This document shows, piece after piece, positions 1-7,260 of a DNA stretch of 12,889 bases. Made by a program: the position numbers and the translations under genes. Numbering within the stretch: the first letter of the stretch is position 1; each line of letters opens with the position of its first letter. This DNA comes from an uncultured Oscillospiraceae bacterium (GTDB lineage Bacteria > Bacillota_A > Clostridia > Oscillospirales > Oscillospiraceae): assembly GCA_934635515.1 (NCBI GenBank), contig CAKTZK010000045.1:1-12889 (forward strand), given 5' to 3'. A model generated the notes under the pieces. That model saw only the letters and a program-made list of their open reading frames with translations, searched no databases and had not been told where the DNA came from.

Positions 1-66
1 AGTCATTCTGCGTAAGGGATGATATTGGAAGTTACATCCGAACCGTGTATCACATGGTAAGCCATA
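1..66. other. Putative terminal sequence of an integrated element (left of the att core)
   Basis: These 66 bases should hold the 5' half of the tRNA-Arg gene but do not look like tRNA. They carry the 8-base word GCGTAAGG at 10-17, repeated at 74-81 inside the tRNA fragment, and an imperfect dyad ACCGTGT/ACATGGT (42-48 and 52-58, one G-T pair). Direct repeats and dyads next to a tRNA core fit an integrase attachment region, but the stretch is too short to prove this. There is no gene here: the open frame across it on the minus strand is only the tRNA fragment read backwards. Confidence 0.4.
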
Positions 67-111
67 CTCCTAAGCGTAAGGTCGGGGGTTCGAATCCCTT
101 CTGGGACGCCA
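67..111 (+). tRNA. 3' fragment of tRNA-Arg (anticodon CCU); probable att site core
   Basis: This is the 3' half of a tRNA gene. Read as a tRNA it has anticodon loop CTCCTAA (67-73, anticodon CCT at 69-71), 3' anticodon arm GCGTA (74-78), a five-base variable loop (79-83), T stem GGGGG/CCCTT (84-88 and 96-100, two G-U pairs) around the loop TTCGAAT (89-95), acceptor 3' strand CTGGGAC (101-107), discriminator G and encoded CCA (109-111). Nothing upstream can be the other half: the bases before the loop (CCATA) do not pair with GCGTA, and no acceptor GTCCCAG or D arm lies in 1-66. Homology that begins exactly at the anticodon loop is the usual outcome when a tyrosine-integrase element inserts in a tRNA 3' end, so this is probably the distal att copy and not a working tRNA. 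A decayed tRNA is the alternative. Confidence 0.75.
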
Positions 112-117
112 TAAAAC

Positions 118-150
118 TCTCTGCAGGCCCTGAAAAGAGGCCTGCAGAGA
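118..150. terminator. Perfect 12-bp hairpin, probable bidirectional terminator
   Basis: The arms TCTCTGCAGGCC (118-129) and GGCCTGCAGAGA (139-150) are perfectly complementary around a 9-base loop. On the plus strand ATTTCTTTTA follows, so it could end the tRNA transcript. On the minus strand GTTTTAT follows, so it could end the surface-protein transcript. Confidence 0.7.
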
Positions 151-173
151 ATTTCTTTTAGTTCCATTCCGCC

Positions 174-208
174 AGCAAGGCGCACCTGCTATACAGGTGC
201 GCCTTGCT
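174..208. terminator. Perfect 15-bp hairpin, second terminator-like structure
   Basis: The arms AGCAAGGCGCACCTG (174-188) and CAGGTGCGCCTTGCT (194-208) pair perfectly around the 5-base loop CTATA. TTTATT follows on the plus strand; no T tract follows on the minus strand. It stands 32 bases beyond the minus-strand stop codon at 241-243. With the hairpin at 118-150 it gives tandem stop structures between the tRNA fragment and the surface-protein remnant. Confidence 0.55.
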
Positions 209-240
209 TTATTGTAAAGATACAGCTTTCTTTACCGTCA

Positions 241-2457
241 TCAGCCTTTTGCCTTCTGTCTGCGCTTCAAAAGGAGGACGATCCCTCCCGCTGCGGCTGC
301 ACACCCAACACCGGCCAAGGCCCAGATCCACCACGTTCCATGTCCGGCAGGGGCAACGGCGAATTGTCCGCCTCCGGTCACTTCAAAGCAGAGATAGCTT
401 CCGATCTGTTCGCTGTGCACCTTCTTCCAGCCGTTTTCCCGCAGCGTATAAACAGCGTAGGCGCCTTCCCCGTCAGCGAGCATCCGCCAGCGGACCGTAT
501 GGCTCTCCTGTCCGTCCTCCGGGATCTGCAGCGTCCATGCCTCCATCGTGTTATCCGGGGCAGAGGACAGGTCGCCGCTCTCCTCAGAACTCAGGCTGTC
601 GCCCTCCCGGAACCGGCCCTCCACCAATACCGCCGCATGGCCGTCACGCTGGGCATCGGAGGCCAGCGTAGTAATATACGGCTCATAGCTGGCCGTGACC
701 ACCGTATCAAAATGCAGCTGTGAAAGATCGGTGGTATCCCACTGCCCATAGCTGTCCTCCCTGGACGGGACCTCCGGGTAGACCTCCTCTGTAAAGGACG
801 CGCCGTATGCAAACTCCTGCTCGCGCAAAACGGTATCCTCCGCCACAAACCGAAGCCTCAGGTGCAGGAAATTTTCCGTAATATTCCGAATCGTGCAGAG
901 CGTATCATAGCTGATCTGCTCCGCCTTACCGGAATAGCTCACCCGGTCCACACCGGCCAGCGTATCCGACACAAAACGGTTGTTGCCGTATTCCCCGGTG
1001 ATCTCGCCTGCAATGGCGCCGCCCAGTTGGGTATGATCGGCGATCTCCACCATGGAGATGCAGTCGGAAACGCGGCTGCCGGAGCCCACGATGCCGCCCA
1101 CATATTTGCCGCCGGAGAGGAAGCATTTGGCATAGCTGCTGCGGACGGAGGACAGGGAGAGGCCCGCCACGCCGCCCACATAGTCGCCGCTTTCGCTGCC
1201 CACGCTGCCCCAGCCGCCGCAGCCGGAGATAGTGCCCAGATCCATGCGCCCGGTGATGCCGCCGGCGCAGCTCTTTTTCGCCTGCACGCCGCCATAGTTG
1301 CCGCAGTCCAGAAGGATCGCCTTGGTCTGGTAGGTAAAGTGCAGGGAGCTATTTTGCGAAGAAAGCAGATCGACTTCCGGGTCGGTATCATATTCAATAG
1401 CCATGGCGCCGGCAATGCCGCCGGCGTTGCGGTCCGCTGCCACGCTTCCATAGTTCGTACATTCCAGCACCTTACCCCGCACGGCACTTTGCAGGCTTTC
1501 CTCAGACACGTCCTCAAAAACATCGGTGTAGTCGATATTCTTCGTGTTGTTCAGCACATTCAGAAACAGATTCATGACCTTCATGAACTGGTTATTGACT
1601 GCTCGCACATCCGACAGCAGCACCGTATTGGAGCTGGCGATCTCACTATTCAGGGCGGAAAGCTCATTGCTGATACCGCCGAGGGAGGTATTCAGCGCGT
1701 CACTGCTTTCGCTGAACTCCGGTCCCAGCGGGGAAAAGCTGCCCACATCCTCACCCGAAAGGTCACGGACCCACTGCGCGGCCTTGGACACGGCGCGGGA
1801 CATGGCCTCCGCCCAGCGCTGCACTGCGCTCAACGTTGTATCCAGCTGGGCAAAGATATCCTTTGCCTGGCTGTTGAGGGTCCGGAGCGTGCCCAGGGCA
1901 TCGTCCATATAGCCCATAGCCGCACTGAGATGCCCAACTGCGCCGTAAAAGGAATCCATGGCCGTCTGCAGCGAGGCAAGGATCTGGCGCAGAGTCTCCT
2001 CATTCTGGTCCCGCAGGCCGTCAAGGTCCGTGTTGTTTATCAGGTCGTTCAGGTCGGAAATAACGGCGGTATAGCTGCTGAACACAGTCTGCAGGGCATC
2101 GTTCAGCTGCGCCTGCGTCGCTTCGCTGACGCTGCCGGTGTTCTGATATTCCTTGATGGCGGAGTCAATGACCCCGTTGAGCCGCGTCAGCGCCGCCAGC
2201 AGCTCCGCCGTGTGAGCGCGCAGCTGCGTGGTATCCGGCACGGCCGGGCCGCCCTTAATAAGTGACCCGGCGTTTTCCAGGGCATCCAGCCCGGCCAGCA
2301 CCGCCTCGCAGGCAGCCTTTGTCTCCGAGCAGAAGCCCTGCAGCTGCGCCAGAGCGGTATCGTTGTAGGCAAGGGTATCGTCCAGCATAGCCAGCAATTT
2401 GCGCATTTCCGATATACTCTCCGTTACGCTGCCGGATGCAGTGTCCAGATCCTCCAT
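241..2457 (-). pseudogene. 5'-truncated GLUG-repeat cell-surface protein
   Basis: About 738 codons of real coding remain, counted from the ATG at 2455-2457. Residues 1-320 are helix-rich with heptad-like leucine and alanine spacing, probably coiled coil. Residues 332-488 hold about five GLUG-type repeats (GGIAGAM, GGITGRM, VGGVAGLS, VGGIVGSG, LGGAIAGEI). Residues ~533-593 resemble an InlB B-repeat/Flg_new module (FVAEDT...AYGASF...TVVTASY). Residues 708-730 form one membrane helix followed by the basic tail KRRQKAKG, so the C terminus is anchored with most of the protein outside; no LPXTG is seen. No signal peptide is present, so the 5' end is missing. The frame stays open to a GTG at 2793, but that stretch is antisense to a TetR tail and a terminator and is not protein-like. 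Function is unknown; surface adhesion or envelope structure is a guess. Confidence 0.7.
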
Positions 2458-2460
2458 GAT

Positions 2461-2625
2461 ATCGCGCTGCTGACGCATATTTATGTGGTTGCCAGTGCAG
2501 GCGTGGTAGAAAGTTGGCTGCTGGGGGAGATCGGCCGCACGCCGGAGCAGCTGGTGGCCTTTGCCGATCAGATGCTTCAGGATCATATCCGTGGCGCGCA
2601 GATGCGTTGGCGCGAGCAAAAATGA
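2461..2625 (+). pseudogene. C-terminal tail of a TetR-family regulator (5' end lost)
   Basis: On the plus strand the frame starting at 2461 reads IALLTHIYVVASAGVVESWL and continues GEIGRTPEQLVAFADQML to the stop TGA at 2623-2625, about 54 residues. This matches the end of TetR-type ligand-binding domains, where a small hydrophobic helix with a Gly and the pattern V..W(L) is followed by a polar turn, (T/S)PEEL and a final amphipathic helix. Upstream the frame stays open but turns into sequence antisense to the surface-protein gene, and no helix-turn-helix domain is present. The remnant therefore cannot bind DNA. It keeps its own terminator (2730-2781). The family call rests on this tail only. 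Confidence 0.6.
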
Positions 2626-2729
2626 TCGGCCGCCGCCCCGGGATCCCCGGGCCGAGCGCTCCCTGCGGGCACCGAAGCCTGGTCGGCATCGGTAAGTTTC
2701 CTTCCAGTTTTTTCCATTTTCTTTATAAC

Positions 2730-2781
2730 GCGCACCGCCAGCCAAACGTTCTTTTCCGTTTGGCAGTCGGTGTGCTTTTTT
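2730..2781 (+). terminator. Intrinsic terminator of the TetR remnant
   Basis: A long stem forms between GCGCACCGCCAGCCAAACG (2730-2748) and CGTTTGGCAGTCGGTGTGC (2757-2775), with two mismatches and one G-U, and six T follow at 2776-2781. It lies 105 bases after the TetR stop and just before the next promoter. The stretch 2626-2729 holds no gene; it contains a GC-rich imperfect palindrome near 2634-2650. Confidence 0.8.
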
Positions 2782-2801
2782 GCTCCGCGGCACGATTTTC
2801 G

Positions 2802-2830
2802 TTGTGTTTTTGTCCCCGGTATGCTACCAT
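2802..2830 (+). promoter_or_regulatory. Probable sigma-70 promoter of the yjdF-like/tex unit
   Basis: TTGTGT (2802-2807), a 17-base spacer, then TACCAT (2825-2830) preceded by TGC, giving an extended -10. It lies directly downstream of the terminator and about 60 bases before the ATG at 2891. Matches are moderate, so the call is tentative. Confidence 0.4.
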
Positions 2831-2890
2831 AAGGGAGTCAAAAAAAGCCGAAAAAGCAGCGGCGCAGTCGTCCGCGTGAAAGGAGCTTCC

Positions 2891-3739
2891 ATGAAGAAAC
2901 CACCCAAACCCAAAGATACCGCCCGCCGTCTCAAGGCCACCATCCGCCAGCAGCCGGCTGTCTTCGCCGTGTATGTAGCCCTGCGCCTGATCGTGGTGGC
3001 GGAGCTGGTCCTGTCCATTACCCGGGGCGAATATGAGAGCGCCTTTATCTGCCTGCTGGTGCTGGTGCTGTTTATCCTGCCGTTTTTCATCCAACAGAAC
3101 TTCGGCATCCAGCTGCCAACGGCCCTGGAGATCATCATCCTCCTGTTTATATTCGCGGCGGAGATACTGGGTGAGCTGGAGTGCTATTTCATCACCTATC
3201 CCAACTGGGACTCCATGCTCCATACCACCACGGGCTTTCTCTGCGCCGCCACCGGCTTTGCCCTCATTGATATCCTCAACCGCAACAGCCGCATCAAGTT
3301 CCAGCTCTCCCCCATCTATGTGGCCCTGGCCGCCTTCTGCTTCTCCATGACCGTAGGCGTTCTGTGGGAGTTCTTCGAGTTCGGCATGGACCGCCTCTTC
3401 CACCTGGATATGCAGAAGGACACGGTGGTCCAGAGCATCACCTCCGTAATGCTGGATCCCACCAACAAAAATATCCCCGTCACCATCGACGGCATCCATT
3501 CCGTGGCGGTCAACGGCAATGACCTGGGCTTTGACGGATATCTGGACATCGGCCTGTATGACACCATGGAGGATCTGTTCGTCAATTTTATCGGTGCCGT
3601 GACCTTCAGCGTCATCGGGTATTTCTATATCAAGCACCGGGGCAAGGGTAAGCTGGCCCAGGCCTTCATTCCCACGCTCAGTGAGCAGGAGGACCAGGCC
3701 TCGGAGGAGGCAAGCGCCCCCCGGAACGATCCGGAATAA
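2891..3739 (+). CDS. YjdF/DUF2238-like multi-pass membrane protein
   Basis: This encodes 282 residues. The ATG at 2891 is preceded by AAAGGAG at a suitable distance; the frame is open further upstream (to 2780), but that part crosses the terminator T tract and promoter. After a basic N terminus I count about six hydrophobic segments, near 23-43, 50-68, 77-97, 111-129, 141-160 and 230-247, and an acidic hydrophilic tail from 262. Three motifs fit the YjdF/DUF2238 family of inner-membrane proteins: WDSMLHTTTGF (106-116), LWEFFEFGMD (158-167) and LYDTMEDLFVN (222-232), which put conserved Asp, His and Glu beside membrane segments. E. coli YjdF is shorter, about 209 residues; the extra length here is the loop at 168-220 and the tail. 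Biochemical function is unknown for the family as far as I know. tex starts 24 bases downstream, so the two are probably cotranscribed. Confidence 0.75.
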   Translation: MKKPPKPKDTARRLKATIRQQPAVFAVYVALRLIVVAELVLSITRGEYESAFICLLVLVLFILPFFIQQNFGIQLPTALEIIILLFIFAAEILGELECYFITYPNWDSMLHTTTGFLCAATGFALIDILNRNSRIKFQLSPIYVALAAFCFSMTVGVLWEFFEFGMDRLFHLDMQKDTVVQSITSVMLDPTNKNIPVTIDGIHSVAVNGNDLGFDGYLDIGLYDTMEDLFVNFIGAVTFSVIGYFYIKHRGKGKLAQAFIPTLSEQEDQASEEASAPRNDPE

Positions 3740-3763
3740 CGACCATCTGCGAAAGGAAAACCT

Positions 3764-5926
3764 ATGGACATCATACACACCCTTGCCCAGGAGCTTAACA
3801 AAGATCCCCGGCATATCGAAAACGTGATCCGCCTACTGGACGAGGGAAACACCATTCCCTTCATCGCCCGCTACCGTAAGGAGCTCCACGGCGCTATGGA
3901 CGACACCTCCCTGCGCACCCTGGAGGAGCGTCTGCAGTACCTGCGCAATCTGGACGAGCGCCGGGAATCGGTAAAAAAATCCATCGACGAACAGGGCAAG
4001 CTGACGGAGGAACTGGCCGCCGCCATCGACAGCGCCAAGACCCTGGCGGAGGTGGAGGACCTCTACCGTCCCTATAAGCAAAAGCGCCGCACCCGGGCCA
4101 CCGCAGCCCGGGAAAAGGGTCTGGAGCCCTTGGCCGCCCTGCTGCTGGCCCAGGAGCGGGACTGCCCCTGTCCGGAGGACGCCGCCCGGGACTATATCGA
4201 CCCGGAAAAGGGCGTTGAGACCGTGGAAGATGCCCTCCAGGGCGCCTCGGACATCATCGCCGAGCAGATCTCCGACGATGCCGCCATCCGTAAGGTCCTG
4301 CGGGATCTGCTGGCCCGGCAGGGCCGCCTTGTCAGCTGCGCGGCCACGGAGGAGGACAGCGTGTACCGCCTGTATTACGACTTTTCCCAGGCCCTCTCCA
4401 AGCTCCAGGGACATCAGATTTTGGCCATCAACCGGGGCGAAAAGGAGGGCCTGCTGAAGGTCTCCGTCACCCTGGACCGGGACCAGGCCCTGCCTCTGCT
4501 GCGCCGCCGGGTGGTAAAGCCCGGCTCGGCGGCCATGGAGTTTCTAAAGGCCGCCGCCGAGGACGCCTATGACCGTCTCCTCTTCCCCTCCCTGGAGCGG
4601 GAGGAGCGCAGCTTGCTGACGGAGCAGGCCAATGAAGGCGCCATCGGCCAGTTCGCCCTGAATCTGAAGCCGCTGCTGATGCAGCCGCCGGTAAAGGGCA
4701 AGGTCACCATGGGCCTGGACCCCGGCTACCGCATGGGCTGCAAGGTGGCCGTGGTAGACGGCACCGGCAAGGTGCTGGACACCACTGTGGTCTACCCCAC
4801 CTACGGCGCGCGGCAGGAGCAGGAGGCCATTGCCGCCCTGGCAAAGCTCATCGCCAAGGACGGTGTGAAGAACATCGCCATCGGCAACGGCACGGCCAGC
4901 CGGGAAACGGAGCAAATGGCCGTGAAGCTGATCCGCCGGGTAAACGAAGCCGGGGCCCATGTCAGCTACATGATCGTCTCCGAGGCCGGGGCCTCCGTGT
5001 ATTCCGCCAGCAAGTTGGCGGCGGAGGAGTTCCCCCAGTTCGATGTGAATTTGCGCTCGGCCGTGTCCATCGCCCGGCGGCTCCAGGATCCCCTGGCGGA
5101 GCTGGTGAAGATCGACCCCAAAGCCATCGGCGTGGGCCAGTATCAGCACGACATGCCCCCCAAGCAGCTGGATGAAGCCCTCAGCGGCGTGGTGGAGGAC
5201 TGCGTCAATGCCGTAGGTGTGGATATCAACACCGCCTCCCCCTCCCTGCTGCAGCGGGTGGCCGGTCTCAACGGCACCACGGCGAAAAATGTGGTGGCCT
5301 ATCGGGAGGAAAACGGCCCCTTCACCTCCCGCTCACAAATCAAGAAGGTGCCCAAGCTGGGTCCCAAGGCTTTCCAGCAGTGCGCGGGCTTTCTGCGGGT
5401 GCCGGAGAGCAAAAGCGTCTTGGATAACACCGCCGTCCACCCGGAGAGCTACGACGCCGCCAAGGCCCTGCTGGAGCTGACGGGCTACACCCTGTCGGAT
5501 GTAAAGGCCGAGAAGCTGGCGGACCTTCCCGCCCGGCTCAAGGCCTATGGCGAGGAGAAGGCCGCCCAGGCCGTGGGCGTAGGCGTCCCCACCCTCCGGG
5601 ACATCACCGCCGAGCTGCTGAAGCCCGGCCGGGATGTCCGTGATGAGCTTCCCAAGCCCATCCTGCGCACCGATGTGCTGGAGATGAGCGATCTCAAGCC
5701 CGGCATGGAACTTACCGGCACCGTGCGCAACGTTATCGACTTCGGCGTGTTCGTGGATATCGGCGTACACCAGGATGGGCTGGTGCACATCTCCCAGGTG
5801 TCGGATCAGTACATCAAGCACCCCTCCCAGGTGGTGTCCGTAGGCGATATCGTAAAGGTGCTCGTCCTGGATGTGGACGAGAAGAAAAAGCGCATCAGCC
5901 TCAGCATGAAGCAGGCCAAAAAATAA
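3764..5926 (+). CDS. tex: Tex-family RNA-binding protein (S1 domain transcription accessory protein)
   Basis: This encodes 720 residues, about 50-60 fewer than Bordetella or Pseudomonas Tex but with every domain in order. The Tex N-terminal helical region (1 to about 190) includes the typical (I/V)PFIARYRKE at 31-40 and DLYRPYKQKRRTRA at 99-112. The YqgF/RNase H-like domain (~315-445) has GLDPGYRMGCK (317-327), YPTYGARQ (344-351), GNGTASRETE (374-383) and VSEAGASVYSAS (405-416). Conserved IGVGQYQHD (455-463) leads into the helix-hairpin-helix repeats (~481-547), with VGVDINTAS and the YREENGPF turn. The C-terminal S1 domain spans ~644-715 (GTVRNVIDFGVFVDIGV, DGLVHISQVS). Tex binds nucleic acid and is linked to transcription and stress or toxin-expression phenotypes in several bacteria; its exact role here cannot be read from sequence. 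The start is set by AAAGGA eight bases before the ATG. Confidence 0.96.
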   Translation: MDIIHTLAQELNKDPRHIENVIRLLDEGNTIPFIARYRKELHGAMDDTSLRTLEERLQYLRNLDERRESVKKSIDEQGKLTEELAAAIDSAKTLAEVEDLYRPYKQKRRTRATAAREKGLEPLAALLLAQERDCPCPEDAARDYIDPEKGVETVEDALQGASDIIAEQISDDAAIRKVLRDLLARQGRLVSCAATEEDSVYRLYYDFSQALSKLQGHQILAINRGEKEGLLKVSVTLDRDQALPLLRRRVVKPGSAAMEFLKAAAEDAYDRLLFPSLEREERSLLTEQANEGAIGQFALNLKPLLMQPPVKGKVTMGLDPGYRMGCKVAVVDGTGKVLDTTVVYPTYGARQEQEAIAALAKLIAKDGVKNIAIGNGTASRETEQMAVKLIRRVNEAGAHVSYMIVSEAGASVYSASKLAAEEFPQFDVNLRSAVSIARRLQDPLAELVKIDPKAIGVGQYQHDMPPKQLDEALSGVVEDCVNAVGVDINTASPSLLQRVAGLNGTTAKNVVAYREENGPFTSRSQIKKVPKLGPKAFQQCAGFLRVPESKSVLDNTAVHPESYDAAKALLELTGYTLSDVKAEKLADLPARLKAYGEEKAAQAVGVGVPTLRDITAELLKPGRDVRDELPKPILRTDVLEMSDLKPGMELTGTVRNVIDFGVFVDIGVHQDGLVHISQVSDQYIKHPSQVVSVGDIVKVLVLDVDEKKKRISLSMKQAKK

Positions 5927-5956
5927 TTTTTCCCGCTTCCCGACCTATATACTGTG

Positions 5957-5994
5957 AAAAAAGGACGAACGGTTTATTCCGCTCGTCCTTTTTT
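5957..5994. terminator. Bidirectional terminator between convergent tex and the GGDEF gene
   Basis: AAAAAAGGACGAACGG (5957-5972) and CCGCTCGTCCTTTTTT (5979-5994) form a 16-bp stem with one A-C mismatch and a six-base loop. A T run follows on either strand. It lies 30 bases after the tex stop and 20 bases after the end of the oppositely oriented GGDEF gene. Confidence 0.85.
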
Positions 5995-6014
5995 GTCTGC
6001 AGTTTTCTTTTCTC

Positions 6015-7094
6015 TCACCGGACCTCCGTGCTGCCGCCGTAACGCTCCTTCTTGCTGCGATACATCATCTGGTCCGCCACCGCCACTGCGTCTCCAACAC
6101 ATCCCTCCGGATCATAGTGAGCATAGCCGATGGATACCGTGGGCAGCTTTGGCTCATCTGTGCGAAGCTCGTCCAGCGCATGCACAAACCGGTCGTTCCA
6201 TTTCTCCACCTGATCCAGCTCCTTGTTCAGTATCACGCAAAATTCATCGCCGCCGTAGCGAAAGCACTTCCCCACTCTGGCATACTGCTTCAATATCGCT
6301 TTTCCGATGGTACGCAGCACCTGGTCGCCAAATCCGTGGCCATAGGTATCGTTGATCTCCTTGAAGTGATCCACATCGAAGAAGAGAATGACGCTTGGCT
6401 CATCAATGTTAGCGATGTAGTTTTCAAAGCCCCTGCGATTGATCAGCTCCGTCAGTTCATCCGTCTGCTGGATCATCTCCAGGGCAAAAACATAAGCCAT
6501 CACCGCCGCCAGGGCCAGGGTAATATAGATGACCCGAAGCTGGCTGTCCCGCATCTGCATAAAGATGCCTGCCAGCATCACCGCCACCGTAGACAGCGCA
6601 TAGGCCCCGCCGCTGTACTGGTATTTCCGCAGATTACGGATCACAACATACAGGTAATAGACAATGGAGGCCAGATAGGCCGCCGTATATATCCAGTAAA
6701 ACCTCTCATGGGTGTAAACGCTGTCCACGTCCACGCTGTAGATAAAGCCGAATATACCGGAGGCCCACTCCATCGCCGCCTGCACGGCAAGCAGGATCAG
6801 CATAAGCTTGGATCTTCTATACTCAATGACCCAGGCGATCCAAACCGCGATAGACGGCGCCAGTGAGAGCTCCATCGCCTTCACGATGATGTGCAGCGTC
6901 CGGGTAGCCGCCCCGGTCCCCTGCAGCAGCACGCCTATCCATTCGCACAGGCACGCTATGGCAATGGACGAAAACAGCAGATAAAACAGCCGCTTTCTCC
7001 TGTGAGATAGAGTCGCGCTTTTCACCACGCACAGCTGCACGCTGAGCATAGACGCGATGCACAGGATCATCAGCGCCGTATAGTACGAGGACAT
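6015..7094 (-). CDS. Membrane-bound GGDEF protein, probable diguanylate cyclase
   Basis: This encodes 359 residues. About seven hydrophobic helices fill residues 4-206 (near 5-24, 37-57, 67-90, 97-119, 132-152, 163-180, 187-206), so the N terminus is an integral-membrane sensor or anchor with short loops; I recognise no named sensor family. The linker TDELTELINRRGFE (211-224) leads to a GGDEF domain with DVDHFKEINDTYG (240-252), GHGFGD (252-257) and intact YGGDEF (active site 281-285), ending in QMMYRSKKERYG. It should make cyclic di-GMP from two GTP in the cytoplasm. The inhibitory I-site RxxD, expected five residues before GGDEF, reads ARVG (272-275), so product inhibition at that site is probably absent. 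The ATG at 7094 is preceded by GAGGG about nine bases upstream; the frame is open to 7226, but that part crosses the neighbouring operon's terminator. It is convergent with tex. Confidence 0.92.
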   Translation of the reverse strand: MSSYYTALMILCIASMLSVQLCVVKSATLSHRRKRLFYLLFSSIAIACLCEWIGVLLQGTGAATRTLHIIVKAMELSLAPSIAVWIAWVIEYRRSKLMLILLAVQAAMEWASGIFGFIYSVDVDSVYTHERFYWIYTAAYLASIVYYLYVVIRNLRKYQYSGGAYALSTVAVMLAGIFMQMRDSQLRVIYITLALAAVMAYVFALEMIQQTDELTELINRRGFENYIANIDEPSVILFFDVDHFKEINDTYGHGFGDQVLRTIGKAILKQYARVGKCFRYGGDEFCVILNKELDQVEKWNDRFVHALDELRTDEPKLPTVSIGYAHYDPEGCVGDAVAVADQMMYRSKKERYGGSTEVR

Positions 7095-7197
7095 AGGTGT
7101 ATTCCCTCGTTTTTTCCGTATGGAATTTCTCTTTGTGGGCCGAAGGCGTTGTCTCTCTCCTTCAGTCCCTCCTCTTTTCCCTCGCCGCAGGCGAGAG

Positions 7198-7232
7198 AAA
7201 AGCCCCCATGCAGTGCTTTCCTCCATGAGGGC
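7198..7232 (-). terminator. Terminator of the nupOPQ operon
   Basis: On the minus strand GCCCTCATG (7232-7224) pairs with CATGGGGGC (7210-7202), nine pairs with one G-U, followed by TTTTCTCTC. It is 29 bases after the nupQ stop. The rest of the spacer to 7094 holds the GGDEF ribosome binding site and a small 6-bp hairpin (7181-7195). I see no convincing promoter and no cyclic di-GMP riboswitch there. Confidence 0.7.
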
Positions 7233-7260
7233 CGTTTGTTTTTCTATGGCAGCGTTCGCT

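Noticed and set aside
3..185. Minus-strand frame of 60 codons over the tRNA fragment
   Set aside because: It is the well-known false protein that arises from reading a tRNA T arm backwards (GIRTPDLTLR).
862..2265. Plus-strand open frame of 467 codons opposite the GLUG gene
   Set aside because: The composition is rich in His, Ala, Gly and Arg with no recognisable motif. The minus strand carries clear GLUG repeats and a membrane anchor.
2634..2652. GC-rich stretch resembling a cloning polylinker (GGATCCCCGGG)
   Set aside because: Only 11 bases agree and the surroundings are ordinary GC-rich genomic DNA, so chance is more likely than vector contamination.
2458..2793. N-terminal extension of the surface-protein frame to a GTG at 2793
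   Set aside because: It is antisense to the TetR tail and its terminator and has an Arg-rich, low-information composition with no signal peptide.
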